A stretch of 64,000 nucleotides of DNA from CAWHQZ01 sp963831645 (GCA_963831645.1 CAWHQZ010000028.1:372001-436000), one strand, 5' to 3'. Shown: positions 21,311 to 30,846, numbered from the stretch's first letter. The notes: generated by a model from the letters alone, not told the origin. Translations and numbers: made by a program.

Positions 21311-21406
21311 GGGAGGTTGGCGGTGGACGCGCCGCTCGCCAACCGGGTCAGGTCCGGAAGGAAGCAGCCCTAACGAGATTGGCTCGGGTTGCTTGTCCAA
21401 CCTCCC
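21311..21406 (+). ncRNA. ffs: 4.5S signal recognition particle RNA
   Basis: The terminal stem GGGAGGTTGG (21311-21320) pairs with CCAACCTCCC (21397-21406). In the loop region GGTCAGGTCCGGAAGGAAGC matches the conserved symmetric loop and GGAA tetraloop that bind the M domain of Ffh. The length, about 96 nt, fits the small bacterial SRP RNA. The position just before dnaX is conserved in alphaproteobacteria. Confidence 0.93.
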
Positions 21407-21428
21407 ACTCCATCCAGATGAGCTGAAC

Positions 21429-23219
21429 TTGGCAGACGCCCCAACCAGCACGCCGGAAACTGCGGTTTCCTCCGAGGCAGTCGGCTATCGGGTCCTGGCC
21501 CGCAAGTACCGGCCGCAGGCGTTTGCGGATCTTCTTGGCCAGGACGCCATGGTGCGCACCCTCGCCAATGCGTTCGCCAGCGGCCGGATCGCGCAGGCCT
21601 ACATGCTCACCGGGGTGCGCGGGGTGGGCAAGACGACGACTGCGCGACTGATCGCCCGCGCGCTCAACTACACCGGCCCCGGCTCAGAGGCGGGTCCGAC
21701 CATCCACATGACGGAGATTGCCGAACATTGCGCCGCCATCCTCGAGTCGCGTCACGTCGACGTGATCGAGCTCGATGCCGCCTCTCATACCGGCGTCGAC
21801 AACGTGCGTGAGATCATCGAAGCGGTGCGCTACAAGCCGATCAGCGCTCGCTACAAGGTCTACATCATCGACGAAGTGCACATGCTGTCGAAACCGGCGT
21901 TCAGCGCGCTGCTGAAGACCCTGGAGGAGCCGCCGCCGCACGTGAAGTTCATCTTCGCGACGACCGAGATCGGCAAGATCCCGATCACCATTCTTTCGCG
22001 GTGTCAGCGTTTTGACCTCCGGCGCCTCGACGCAGGACCGCTGATGGAGCATTTCACGAAGGTTGCGAAGGCGGAAGGCGCCGAGATCGAGCCGGAGGCA
22101 CTGCGCGCGATCGCCCGCGCCGCCGAAGGATCGGTGCGCGACGGGCTGTCCCTGCTTGATCAGGCGATCGCCCATTGCGGATCGGCGGTCAGCGCCGACT
22201 GTGTGGCGGCCATGCTCGGTCTGGTGGATCGCGCGCGCATTATTGATCTTTTCGAAGCGATCATGAGGGGCGAGATTGAAAGAGCCCTGCTGGAGTTCGA
22301 AGAACAATACAGGCAGGGCGGCGAGCCTTCGGCGGTGCTCGCCGGCCTTGCCGATTTCGTGCACTGGACGACGCGCCTCAAGGTCGTGCCGGCGGCGGCG
22401 GCCGACAAATCGCGCACGGAGGCGGAGCGGGCGCGAGGACAAGCGCTTGCCGGTTCGCTGCCGATGGCCGCTCTCACCCGTGCCTGGCAGCTGCTTCTCA
22501 AGGGAATGTCCGAAGTCAAGGATGCGGCTGATCCGCTGATGGCAGCCGAAATGTTGCTCATACGAATGGCCTACGGCCTTAGCCTGCCTTCCTCCGAAGA
22601 CCTGGTGAAGCTGGCCAGCGCCGAGCCGGTTTCGGCGGGGCCATCGTCCGTGCCCGGACCGAGTGCACCGCCTGCTTTCCGGCAGCCTGCGCGCCCGCCG
22701 CCGTGCCCCGATCCACATCCCGCGGAAACGAGCCCGGTGGTGAGCATGGAAGGGCCCACGGCACGCGACCTCTCGCCACGCCCGCCACTGCCGACAGCCG
22801 AAGCTTCGCCGCGCTTTCAGCACTTCCGCGATGTCATCCGGCTCGTCGGCGATCGGCGGGATGTCAAGCTCAAGGCTGAGCTAGAACGTCACGTACGGCC
22901 GGTGCGCGTCGCACCTGGAGCGATCGAGATCGCTTTGCTGCCCGACGCGCCACCCGGTCTGGCGGGTGAACTTTCCCGCAAGCTAGAGTCGTGGACCGGT
23001 GAGCGTTTTCTGGTGCTTCTTTCGAAGGAAAAGGGCGAGCCGCCGCTGCGCGAGCAGGCCCGCGATGCCCGTGACGCGGCAATGCACCAGGCGCGCGCCC
23101 ACCCCGCCGTGAAGGCCGTTCTCGAGCGGTTTCCCGGCGCTGAGATCACCGCGGTGCGTGACCTGACGCCTCCCGGCGGCGGGCCTGAAGACTCCGCGAC
23201 GGATCCGCAACAGGACTGA
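21429..23219 (+). CDS. dnaX: DNA polymerase III subunits gamma and tau
   Basis: About 596 residues, the clamp-loader ATPase of the replisome. YRVLARKYRPQAFADLLGQD opens the AAA+ module, Walker A is GVRGVGKTTTAR, Walker B is VYIIDEVHMLS, and sensor 1 is FIFATTEIGKIP. The Cys cluster of classical DnaX is reduced to EHC, as in other alphaproteobacteria. A Pro-rich linker precedes the tau C-terminal region. No ATG lies in frame near the start; TTG 21429, just after the SRP RNA, gives a sensible N-terminus. ybaB and recR follow, the usual operon. Confidence 0.93.
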   Translation: MADAPTSTPETAVSSEAVGYRVLARKYRPQAFADLLGQDAMVRTLANAFASGRIAQAYMLTGVRGVGKTTTARLIARALNYTGPGSEAGPTIHMTEIAEHCAAILESRHVDVIELDAASHTGVDNVREIIEAVRYKPISARYKVYIIDEVHMLSKPAFSALLKTLEEPPPHVKFIFATTEIGKIPITILSRCQRFDLRRLDAGPLMEHFTKVAKAEGAEIEPEALRAIARAAEGSVRDGLSLLDQAIAHCGSAVSADCVAAMLGLVDRARIIDLFEAIMRGEIERALLEFEEQYRQGGEPSAVLAGLADFVHWTTRLKVVPAAAADKSRTEAERARGQALAGSLPMAALTRAWQLLLKGMSEVKDAADPLMAAEMLLIRMAYGLSLPSSEDLVKLASAEPVSAGPSSVPGPSAPPAFRQPARPPPCPDPHPAETSPVVSMEGPTARDLSPRPPLPTAEASPRFQHFRDVIRLVGDRRDVKLKAELERHVRPVRVAPGAIEIALLPDAPPGLAGELSRKLESWTGERFLVLLSKEKGEPPLREQARDARDAAMHQARAHPAVKAVLERFPGAEITAVRDLTPPGGGPEDSATDPQQD

Positions 23220-23225
23220 TCACCC

Positions 23226-23552
23226 ATGAAAAACCTCGGCCAGATGATGAAGCAGGTGCAGGAGCTGCAGTCGCGTATGCAGGCGATGCAGTCGCGGCTC
23301 GACGGCCTGATGATCGAGGGCCAGTCGGGGGGCGGTCTCGTCAAGGTCACGCTCAATGGCAAGGGCGCGATGAAGGCCATCAGCATCGATGCTTCGCTTC
23401 TGCGGCCGGACGAGCGGGAGATCCTTGAGGATTTGATCCTCGCCGCCCACACGGACGCGCGCACCAGAATGGAAGCGACCATCGCCGACGAGATGAAGGA
23501 GATGACCGGAGGTCTGCCGCTGCCGCCCGGACTGCAGTTCCCGTTTCCTTAG
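23226..23552 (+). CDS. YbaB/EbfC-family nucleoid-associated protein
   Basis: A 108-residue small DNA-binding protein starting MKNLGQMMKQVQELQSRMQ, the characteristic N-terminal helix, followed by GGGLVKVTLNGKGAMKAISI and the C-terminal helix ending in GLPLPPGLQFPF. It forms tweezer-like dimers on DNA. It lies six bases after dnaX and 26 bases before recR, and the conserved dnaX-ybaB-recR order makes the assignment secure. Confidence 0.95.
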   Translation: MKNLGQMMKQVQELQSRMQAMQSRLDGLMIEGQSGGGLVKVTLNGKGAMKAISIDASLLRPDEREILEDLILAAHTDARTRMEATIADEMKEMTGGLPLPPGLQFPFP

Positions 23553-23578
23553 CGCATGCTACGCCAAAAGCTTGAACG

Positions 23579-24181
23579 ATGCGCCGTTCTGCCGGCAACG
23601 AAATCGATCGCCTCATTCAGCTGCTGGCCCGCCTGCCTGGGCTGGGACCGCGTTCGGCCAGGCGGGCGGCCCTTCATCTGATCAACAACCGGGAAAAGCT
23701 GCTGGACCCGCTGCTGGAAGCACTCGGCGACACTGCTGAAAAGGTCACCGCGTGCTCGCAGTGCGGCAACGTCGACACCTGCGATCCGTGCACCATATGC
23801 CGCGACCCGCGTCGCGACCGCAGCATCATTTGCGTTGTGGAGGAGATTGGCGACCTGTGGGCGCTCGAGCGGGCCGCCGCCATGGAGGGACTCTACCATG
23901 TCCTGGGCGGCACGCTTTCCGTGTTCGACGGCCGCACTCCGGAGAAACTCAACATTGCAGCACTCGTCGAACGCGTGGCGGCCGGTGGCGTCAAGGAGGT
24001 GGTGCTCGCCGTCAACGCCACGGTCGAGGGCCAGACCACCGCCCACTACATTACCGATCGTCTCGCGGGCTCAGGCGTTGCGGTTTCCCGGCTCGCCCAC
24101 GGGGTACCGGTGGGTGGCGAGCTCGACTACCTGGATGAGGGCACGCTTACGGCGGCCATGCGCCAGCGCCGACCGCTTTAA
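23579..24181 (+). CDS. recR: Recombination mediator protein RecR
   Basis: A 200-residue RecR. LIQLLARLPGLGPRSARRAALHL is the helix-hairpin-helix DNA-binding part (about residues 10-33). Four cysteines in CSQCGNVDTCDPCTIC form the zinc finger, and the Toprim domain has ICVVEEIGDLWALERA and the C-terminal LAHGVPVGGELDYLDEGTL. It loads RecA at gapped DNA with RecF and RecO. Confidence 0.95.
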   Translation: MRRSAGNEIDRLIQLLARLPGLGPRSARRAALHLINNREKLLDPLLEALGDTAEKVTACSQCGNVDTCDPCTICRDPRRDRSIICVVEEIGDLWALERAAAMEGLYHVLGGTLSVFDGRTPEKLNIAALVERVAAGGVKEVVLAVNATVEGQTTAHYITDRLAGSGVAVSRLAHGVPVGGELDYLDEGTLTAAMRQRRPL

Positions 24182-24208
24182 CCGTTCTGTCGTGCTGACT
24201 GCCGCCCA

Positions 24209-25375
24209 CTACATTCTCTCCGAGACCAACTTCGGCTTGGAGAGTTCATCGCTGGCCACGGCTCTTGTTTCGGGCAGATCGAGCTCGCTGATGCGGTAGC
24301 CGCGCCTGGCGATCTTGTCGGTGGACACCACCAGCTTGTCCACATCCTGGCAGGCAAGGCCGAAATGCTTCTGGAGATCCAGCACCCGGTCGCGCATGCG
24401 GGTCACGTCTTCCATCAGCCGCACGACTTCGATTTTGATCTGCCCCGCCTGCTCGCGCATCCGGGCGTCCTTGAAGATCGCCTGCATGGTCTGCACCAGC
24501 AGCATCAGAATGTTGGGTGACGCCATGATGACGCGCTCCCGGTGCGCCTTCTGCATCACGTCCTCGAACTTCTCGTAGAGATCCGCGTAGACCGACTCCG
24601 AGGGTACGAACATGATGGCCGTCTCGTGGGTTTCTCCCGGGACGAGGTATTTCTGCGCGATGTCCTTCACGTGCTTGAGGACATCGCCCCGCAACCGTTG
24701 TTCGGCGGCCCTGACTTCGCTCTCCCCTCTCGCCGCCTTGAGCGCATTGAAGGCCTCCAGAGGAAACTTGGCGTCGATGACGATCTTGAGCTCGCTACCC
24801 GACAGCCTGACCACGCAATCGGGGCGCATGCCGTTGCTGAGCGCCACCTGAAAGCCATAGGCGCTCTGGTGCAGGCCGTCGCGGATGATCGCTTCCATGC
24901 GCGCCTGTCCGAAAGCGCCGCGCGTCTGCTTGTTGGCGAGAATGTCCCTGAGGCCGATCATGTGGCCCGAGAGCTCGGTGATATTGCGCTGGGCGGCATC
25001 GATTACGGCCAGCCGCTCGTTCAGCGCCTGCAGCGACTGCCCGGTCCGCTCGGCGGTATCGCTGATCCCCTGGCCGAGGCGAAAGCTGACCTGGTCGAGG
25101 CGGTCGTCGAGGGCTCGCGCCAGGTGCGCGTCGTGGCTGGCCGATTGCTCGGCGAAGGCGCGCAGGTGCCCGGCAAGCTCTGCCAGCCTGAGCTCCAGCT
25201 CACCGTTGCGTCGCATGGAGTCGAATGCCTCGACGCGCCGGGTGCGCCCGGCCCGCCAGGCCAGAATGACCGCCGCGAGCAACAGCGCCAGCACAACAGC
25301 ACCCAGTGCCGCTGCCGCGTGACCGACAGCAATAGGCTTCCCCGCCGCCCAAAACAGAATGGTGGTCAACTCCAT
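24209..25375 (-). CDS. rmuC: DNA recombination protein RmuC homologue
   Basis: A 388-residue protein with one N-terminal membrane segment, then a coiled coil (about residues 50-140, rich in heptad Leu/Ala) and the RmuC nuclease-like domain: DCVVRLSGSELKIVIDAKFPLEAF, FVPSESVYADLYEKF and VIMASPNILMLLVQTM. The Asp/Glu/Lys of IVIDAKFP resemble a PD-(D/E)XK-like site. RmuC limits inversion of repeated sequences. The gene converges on recR with a 27-base gap. Confidence 0.92.
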   Translation of the reverse strand: MELTTILFWAAGKPIAVGHAAAALGAVVLALLLAAVILAWRAGRTRRVEAFDSMRRNGELELRLAELAGHLRAFAEQSASHDAHLARALDDRLDQVSFRLGQGISDTAERTGQSLQALNERLAVIDAAQRNITELSGHMIGLRDILANKQTRGAFGQARMEAIIRDGLHQSAYGFQVALSNGMRPDCVVRLSGSELKIVIDAKFPLEAFNALKAARGESEVRAAEQRLRGDVLKHVKDIAQKYLVPGETHETAIMFVPSESVYADLYEKFEDVMQKAHRERVIMASPNILMLLVQTMQAIFKDARMREQAGQIKIEVVRLMEDVTRMRDRVLDLQKHFGLACQDVDKLVVSTDKIARRGYRISELDLPETRAVASDELSKPKLVSERM

Positions 25376-25435
25376 GGCTGCAGGCTAACCAATTCGCCTG
25401 CGGGATCAAAACGTGAACACCCGTTGGCCGCGAGC

Positions 25436-26266
25436 TTACTGGTTGGCGCTCACCGCCTGCTGCACGTCCCGTGCCCGCCGCCGCTCGGCCCGATACATCA
25501 GCAGGCCTGCCAGGGCGACGCCCGAGCCGACCACCGTGATGATGATGGTGGCGAGCGCGTTCATGTCAGGCGTCACACCCAGCCGCACCTTGCTGAAAAT
25601 ATAGATCGGCAGCGTCGTCGAGCCGGGGCCGTTGGTAAAGTTGGTGATGACCACATCGTCGAGCGACAATGTGAAGGCGAGCAGCCATCCGGAGATGATC
25701 GCCGGCGCGATGATGGGCAGCGTCACGTCGAACAACACTCGCATCGGCTTCGACCCCAGGTCCATCGCCGCTTCCTCGACCGAGCGGTCCATCGACACCA
25801 GCCGTGACTGGACGATGGTGGCTACGTACGACATCGAGAACGTGATGTGGGCGATGGTGATCGTGGTTGCCCCCCGTTGCCCGAAGATGAAGCTGAGATT
25901 GATGAACAGCAGGGCGAGCGAGATGCCGGTGATCACTTCCGGCATGATCAGCGGCGAGGTGACGAGGCCGGAGAACGCCGTGCGCCCCGGAAACCGCCGG
26001 AACCGGGCGAGCGCCATCCCGGCCATGGTGCCGAGGATGGTGGCGGCCGTCGCGCTCACGAGTGCGATGCCGACGCTCAGGAAGGCGGCATCGAGCACCT
26101 GCTGGTTGCGCAGCAGCTTGCCGTACCACTGGGTCGAGAAGCCGCCCCACACGGTCGCCAGCCGCGACTTGTTGAACGAGAAGACGATCATCGACAGGAT
26201 CGGCACATAGAAGAAGGCATAGCCGAGGCACAAGATGCAGATGAGAAGCGGGGACAGGCGTCTCAC
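25436..26266 (-). CDS. potI: Putrescine/spermidine ABC transporter permease (PotI-like)
   Basis: A 276-residue permease with six membrane segments; it begins with the PotI-like FFYVPILSMIVFSFNKSRL and has the coupling loop EEAAMDLGSKPMRVLFDVTLP. It is the last gene of the potFGHI operon and overlaps potH by four bases (ATGA). It forms the membrane channel with PotH. Confidence 0.93.
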   Translation of the reverse strand: MRRLSPLLICILCLGYAFFYVPILSMIVFSFNKSRLATVWGGFSTQWYGKLLRNQQVLDAAFLSVGIALVSATAATILGTMAGMALARFRRFPGRTAFSGLVTSPLIMPEVITGISLALLFINLSFIFGQRGATTITIAHITFSMSYVATIVQSRLVSMDRSVEEAAMDLGSKPMRVLFDVTLPIIAPAIISGWLLAFTLSLDDVVITNFTNGPGSTTLPIYIFSKVRLGVTPDMNALATIIITVVGSGVALAGLLMYRAERRRARDVQQAVSANQ

Positions 26267-27237
26267 TCGGCCGCTCCCTGCATCGACCTGCCTTCGATGT
26301 AGTTGTAGACCATGATCGGGATGACGAGCACGAACAGCAGCGCCACCGCCACGGCCGAGGCGACTGGCCAGGAGCGGTTCTGGAAGAACTCGTCGACCAG
26401 CACGCGACCGATCATCGGACTGTCGCCGCGGCCAAGAAGGGCCGGGATCACGTATTCACCGGTCGCCGGAATGAACACCAGCATCGAGCCGGCGATGATG
26501 CCCGGGAGCGACAAGGGCAGGGTCACGTCCCTGAACACCTGCCATCGCCGCGATCCGAGATCCATCGCCGCTTCATCCAGCGTCGGGTCGAGCCGTTCGA
26601 GCGTTGCGTAGAGCGGCAGGATCATGAACGGCAGGTAGGAGTAGACGATGCCGAGGATCACCGCGAAGTCGGTGTTCATCATCTGGATCTTGTCGATCTC
26701 GCCCCACACTGGAAGAAAAGTGTTGACCATCCAGGTCAGGCCGCGGTTGAACCAGCTCGAATTGCCGAGCAGGCCGATCCACGCATAGACGCGCAGCAGG
26801 AACGACGTCCAGAACGGAAGGATCACCAGCAGCAGCAGAACATTGCGCATGGCGCCTCCCGAGCGGGCGATGCCCAGCGCCATCGGAAATCCGATGAGCA
26901 GGGTGAAGAAAGTGGCGATGGCCGCCAACTGCACGGAGTTGAGGTAGGCGCGGAAGTAAAGGTTCTTCGTCACCAGGAGTTTGTAATTCTCCCAGTTCAT
27001 ATGCGGAAATTCTTCCGGCCAGATGACCGGCGGGATGCCGACCTGGCTGATTCCGAAGCTGATCGCCAGCACCATCAGGAACGGGGCCACGAAAAAGATC
27101 AGCAGCCATATATAGGGAACGGCGATGATCGCCTGCCGCCAGGCGTCGCGGTCGAGCCATTGTTTCCAGCTTGCGGAACGCGGCAGGTCACTGGCCGGCG
27201 CGGCCGAAGCGATAGTGGTGCCGTGAATGGCGGCCAT
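26263..27237 (-). CDS. potH: Putrescine/spermidine ABC transporter permease (PotH-like)
   Basis: A 324-residue permease. It has an N-terminal cytoplasmic extension, a first membrane segment in VPYIWLLIFFVAPFLMVLAIS, and the coupling loop DEAAMDLGSRRWQVFRDVTLP. It lies three bases after the ATPase gene and overlaps potI. The partner permease and ATPase make the polyamine assignment firm. Confidence 0.93.
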   Translation of the reverse strand: MAAIHGTTIASAAPASDLPRSASWKQWLDRDAWRQAIIAVPYIWLLIFFVAPFLMVLAISFGISQVGIPPVIWPEEFPHMNWENYKLLVTKNLYFRAYLNSVQLAAIATFFTLLIGFPMALGIARSGGAMRNVLLLLVILPFWTSFLLRVYAWIGLLGNSSWFNRGLTWMVNTFLPVWGEIDKIQMMNTDFAVILGIVYSYLPFMILPLYATLERLDPTLDEAAMDLGSRRWQVFRDVTLPLSLPGIIAGSMLVFIPATGEYVIPALLGRGDSPMIGRVLVDEFFQNRSWPVASAVAVALLFVLVIPIMVYNYIEGRSMQGAAE

Positions 27238-27240
27238 GGC

Positions 27241-28380
27241 CTACTCCGCCAGCACGATCGCCGACGACGGGTCCCAGGAGAGCCACACTTCGTCTTCCCA
27301 CACCGCCACCCGCTCGTTTTCGCCGGCCCGCCGCTCGTTGACGTGGTTCACCCGCACCAGTGCGCCGGTTGCAAGCCGCACCCGGTAGAGCAAGTCTTTG
27401 CCGAAGTACCCGAGATCGACCACCTTGCCGCGCACCGTGTTGGCGCTCTGGGACGGTTTCGTTCTGCTTATCTCGATTTTTTCCGGGCGCACCGCCACCG
27501 CGACCTTGGCGCCCTTGGCGAAATCCTGGACCCGTTCGGCCACCAGATCCTTGCCCGCGGCGGCAGAGGCGACCGTTACGCTGCCGTTCTTCGCAGACTT
27601 GACCTCGCCTTCGAAAAGATTGATCGAGCCGATGAAGTCGGCGACGAAGCGCGTTTTCGGGTATTCGTAGATTTCGGTCGGCGTTCCGGTCTGGCGTATG
27701 ACGCCCTTGTCCATGACGGCGATGCGGGTGGCCAGCGTCATCGCCTCTTCCTGGTCGTGGGTGACGACGATGAAGGTGATGCCGACCTTTTCCTGGATGT
27801 TCATCAGCTCGAACTGGGTCTGCTCGCGAAGCTTTTTGTCGAGGGCGGCCAGAGGCTCGTCGAGCAGAAGAACCTTCGGCTGCTTGGCCAGCGCTCGCGC
27901 CAACGCTACGCGCTGGCGCTGCCCGCCCGACAGTTGATGCGGCTTGCGCCCGGCGAGGGCGGCAAGCTGCACCAGATCAAGCAGCGATGTAACCCGCTCG
28001 CGGCGCTCGGCATCGGTCATGTCTTCGTGTTTCAGGCCGTAGGCGATGTTCCTCTCCACAGTCATATGCGGAAACAGCGCATAAGACTGGAACATCATGT
28101 TGACCGGCCGCTCGTAGGGTGGAATGCCGGTCATGTCCTGGCCGTCGATGACAATTCTGCCTGAGGTCGGCGTTTCGAAGCCGGCGAGCATGCGCAGCAG
28201 CGTGGTTTTTCCGCAACCCGAGCCGCCGAGCAGCGCAAACAGCTCACCCTTGTAAATCTTGACGTCGACATCGTCGACGGCCACGAATTCTCCGAAACTC
28301 TTGCTCACGCCTTCGATATGGATGAATGGCTTGGCGCCCGGGTCGGGCCATGGCGGGATCTTGTGGGTCGCGGCTGTCAT
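27241..28380 (-). CDS. potG: Putrescine/spermidine ABC transporter ATP-binding protein (PotG-like)
   Basis: About 379 residues from ATG 28380; a start at 28455 would run through the hairpin upstream. Walker A is LLGGSGCGKTTLLRML, the signature is LSGGQRQRVALARAL, and Walker B is VLLLDEPLAALD. The C-terminal half carries the TOBE domain (VRPEKIEIS). The N-terminal KPFIHIEGVSKSFGEFVAVDDV matches PotG/PotA. It drives polyamine import with PotFHI. Confidence 0.93.
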   Translation of the reverse strand: MTAATHKIPPWPDPGAKPFIHIEGVSKSFGEFVAVDDVDVKIYKGELFALLGGSGCGKTTLLRMLAGFETPTSGRIVIDGQDMTGIPPYERPVNMMFQSYALFPHMTVERNIAYGLKHEDMTDAERRERVTSLLDLVQLAALAGRKPHQLSGGQRQRVALARALAKQPKVLLLDEPLAALDKKLREQTQFELMNIQEKVGITFIVVTHDQEEAMTLATRIAVMDKGVIRQTGTPTEIYEYPKTRFVADFIGSINLFEGEVKSAKNGSVTVASAAAGKDLVAERVQDFAKGAKVAVAVRPEKIEISRTKPSQSANTVRGKVVDLGYFGKDLLYRVRLATGALVRVNHVNERRAGENERVAVWEDEVWLSWDPSSAIVLAE

Positions 28381-28419
28381 CACGTGTTCGTCTTGGGGCG
28401 CGCTCGAAATAAAGGATGA

Positions 28420-28445
28420 AGCCCGGCACTCTTTCAAGCCGGGCT
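28420..28445 (-). terminator. Intergenic hairpin between potF and potG
   Basis: AGCCCGGC (28420-28427) pairs perfectly with GCCGGGCT (28438-28445) over a ten-base loop, in the 78-base gap after the binding-protein gene. On the coding strand it is followed by a T-containing but not uniform tract. It may act as a partial terminator or RNA stabiliser that gives the periplasmic binding protein a higher level than the membrane complex. Confidence 0.55.
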
Positions 28446-28458
28446 CCGGTCGCAACGT

Positions 28459-29562
28459 CTAAGAACCGGTCTTGATCCGGCTCCAGGCCTCCGTGCGCAG
28501 ACGTTCGTATTCCTGCGAGGCGTTGTCCTGCATCCACAGTGTTTTCATGATGTCGTCGCTCGGATAGACGGCAGGATCCTCAAGCACCGCCTTGTCGATG
28601 AAATTGCGCGACGCGAGGTTGGCGTTGGCATAGTTGGTGAAGTTGGTGCACTTGGCGATGACTTCCGGCTCCATCAGGTAATTGAGGAATGCGTGCGCGG
28701 AGTCCTTGTGTGCGGCATCCGAAGGTATAACCATGACGTCGAACCACGCTCCCGACCCGGTCTTGGGCACGCTGTAGGCGAGCTTGAGCTCGACGCCGGC
28801 TTCCGCCGCGCGTGCCTTGGAGGTGGCATAATCGCCCGACCAGGTCATCGACACGCAGAGTTCCTTGTTGGGCAGCGCGTTGATGTAGTTGGCCGCGTCG
28901 AAGGTCCTGATGTGCGGGCGTACGGCCTCGAAGGCCTTGACGACTGCTTCCGTTTCTTCCGGCTTCTCGGAATTGGGATCGAAACCCAGGTGCTTCAGCA
29001 CCATGGGAATGACGTCGACGGGCGACTCCAGGACATTGACACCGCAATCGGCGAGCTTGGCCATGTGATCCGGATTGAGCAGAAGATCCATCGAGTCCAG
29101 CGGCGCATCCGGAATGCGTTCCTTTACCATGTCGAGATTGACCGTGATCCCTACCGTTCCCCACATGTAGGGGAAACAGTATTCATTGCCGGGGTCGCGG
29201 TCGGAGATCACTTTTAGGATCGCCGGATCGAGATGCTGCCAGTTGGGTAGCTTGGATTTATCCAGCTTCGCGAAGGCTCCGCTCGGGATGAAACGCGGCA
29301 AACTTGTCGACGAGGTATCGATCACGTCGTAGCCGCTCGAGCCCGCCATGATCTTGGCCTCGGCGATCTCGGTCGAGTCGTAGGTATCGTAGACGACCTC
29401 GATGCCGGTGGCGTTCTGGAAGTCCTCGATCGTCGTTTCGCCGATGTAATCGACCCAGTTGTAGACGTTGACCACCTTGTCCTCCGCCCGGGCACGGCGG
29501 ACATAGGGCATGGCGAGCACGGCGACGCCCGTGTGGAGAATTGTACGGCGTGAAAGTTTCAT
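28459..29562 (-). CDS. potF: Putrescine/spermidine-binding periplasmic protein (PotF-like)
   Basis: A 367-residue binding protein. It begins MKLSRRTILHTGVAVLAMP, a twin-arginine-like signal, and then has KVVNVYNWVDYIGETTIEDF, the standard opening of PotD/PotF. IDTSSTSLPRF and MTWSGDYAT line the polyamine pocket in relatives. AGGGAG lies a few bases before the ATG. First gene of potFGHI. Confidence 0.93.
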   Translation of the reverse strand: MKLSRRTILHTGVAVLAMPYVRRARAEDKVVNVYNWVDYIGETTIEDFQNATGIEVVYDTYDSTEIAEAKIMAGSSGYDVIDTSSTSLPRFIPSGAFAKLDKSKLPNWQHLDPAILKVISDRDPGNEYCFPYMWGTVGITVNLDMVKERIPDAPLDSMDLLLNPDHMAKLADCGVNVLESPVDVIPMVLKHLGFDPNSEKPEETEAVVKAFEAVRPHIRTFDAANYINALPNKELCVSMTWSGDYATSKARAAEAGVELKLAYSVPKTGSGAWFDVMVIPSDAAHKDSAHAFLNYLMEPEVIAKCTNFTNYANANLASRNFIDKAVLEDPAVYPSDDIMKTLWMQDNASQEYERLRTEAWSRIKTGS

Positions 29563-29624
29563 GTGGTTTGCTCCCTTTTCCTGCTGTCTGACCCGGCTTC
29601 TAATCCGTCCGGTTTGGTGGTTGT

Positions 29625-29650
29625 GCCCGCAAGTCTCAGGACTTCCGGGC
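29625..29650 (-). terminator. Hairpin between the acyl-CoA dehydrogenase gene and potF
   Basis: GCCCG-C-AAGTC (29625-29635) pairs with GACTT-C-CGGGC (29640-29650) with one internal mismatch and a four-base loop. It lies just downstream of the acyl-CoA dehydrogenase stop on the same strand. There is no T run after it, so Rho-independent termination is only possible. Confidence 0.35.
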
Positions 29651-29667
29651 GGTGAGAATCAATCGCG

Positions 29668-30846
29668 TCAGGCGCCGATCACCGCCGCGAGGCCGCGCTT
29701 CAGCACCCCTTTGGCGATAATCAGTCGCTGGATTTCGCTGGTTCCCTCCCAGATCCGGTCGGCGCGCAGTTCGCGCAGGAACCGTTCGGCCACGTTTTCG
29801 CGCATGTAGCCGCGGCCGCCGAAAATCTGCACCGCCCGATCGGCTACTCGCCAGGCCATTTCCGATCCATAGAGCTTGGCCATGGAGCAGCGGACATGCA
29901 GTGTCTTGGTATCTTCGCCCCGGTCATGGGCAGCGGCCGCCTCATAGGTGATAAGCCGTGCCGCCTGCAGTTCCGTGGCGCTGTCGGCGAGCATCGCCTG
30001 GATGAGCTGATAGCCGGCGATCGGTTCGCCGCCCACCACGCGCGTCTTGGCGAATGCCGTAGCCTCCTCGATGAGGCGCTCTGCGGCGCCGCAGCAGCGG
30101 GCGGCGATCATCAGGCGCTCGCGCCGGAACCATGCCCGCGTGAACTCCATGCCGTCGCCTTCCGCACCGAAGCGGTCGGCCACCGGAACCCGCACATTTT
30201 CGAAGGCGATCACCGGATGGTGGTGATTGAACGTATGGGTGTAGGCCGGGGTGCGCACAAAGCGGATGCCGGGCGTATCCCTGGGCACAAAAAGCAGAAC
30301 GTGCGCTCCCGCGTTGGCTCCGCCCTTGAGCTTTGCCTGGACGATGATCGTGTCGGCGAGATTGGCGCTGGTCACATGCCACTTCTCGCCGTCGACGACG
30401 TAGTGCCCGCCCTCGCGACGCGCCGTGGTCTGGATGGCGCCCGGATCGGATCCGGCGCCGGCCTCGGTGATGGCATAGCAGACGTGGCGCTCGCCGCGCA
30501 TCATCGGCTTGACCAGCCGCTCGATTTGCTCGGCATTGAGCGCCTCGAACATCCAGCCCTGTGCTTCCGGATAGCACCAGGCGAGCGCGTTGGTGACGCG
30601 CCCCAGTGCCTCGACGATGGCGACCTGCGTCAATACCGGCAGCGCCAGGCCGCCGTACGCCCTGGGCGCATCGAGCGCCGGCAGTCCCATCTCGACGGCG
30701 AGCCGTTCATGCCGTTTCGCAGTCGCCTCGGGAAGGAGCCCGCCGTTCATCTCCGCTTCGACCTCGAGCGGCACGAGTTCCTGATCCACGAAGGCTCTCG
30801 CCTTGTCGCGCCAGCGCCGCGCCTCGTCGGGGAGCGTGAAGGTCAT
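29668..30846 (-). CDS. Acyl-CoA dehydrogenase
   Basis: A 392-residue FAD enzyme that oxidises acyl-CoA to the 2-enoyl-CoA. The FAD/substrate motif is YAITEAGAGSDPGA, the FAD motif is RYWEGT-like (here DRIWEGTSEIQRLIIA) with the catalytic Glu, and QIFGGRGYMRE is the C-terminal FAD contact. ATG 30846 overlaps the upstream TetR gene as ATGA, which decides the start. It is the last of three translationally coupled genes; the natural substrate is unknown. Confidence 0.9.
   Translation of the reverse strand: MTFTLPDEARRWRDKARAFVDQELVPLEVEAEMNGGLLPEATAKRHERLAVEMGLPALDAPRAYGGLALPVLTQVAIVEALGRVTNALAWCYPEAQGWMFEALNAEQIERLVKPMMRGERHVCYAITEAGAGSDPGAIQTTARREGGHYVVDGEKWHVTSANLADTIIVQAKLKGGANAGAHVLLFVPRDTPGIRFVRTPAYTHTFNHHHPVIAFENVRVPVADRFGAEGDGMEFTRAWFRRERLMIAARCCGAAERLIEEATAFAKTRVVGGEPIAGYQLIQAMLADSATELQAARLITYEAAAAHDRGEDTKTLHVRCSMAKLYGSEMAWRVADRAVQIFGGRGYMRENVAERFLRELRADRIWEGTSEIQRLIIAKGVLKRGLAAVIGA

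Noticed and set aside
21429..23219. Programmed frameshift in dnaX to make a short gamma subunit
   Set aside because: No slippery A-rich heptamer with a following stem was seen in the region where E. coli has one.
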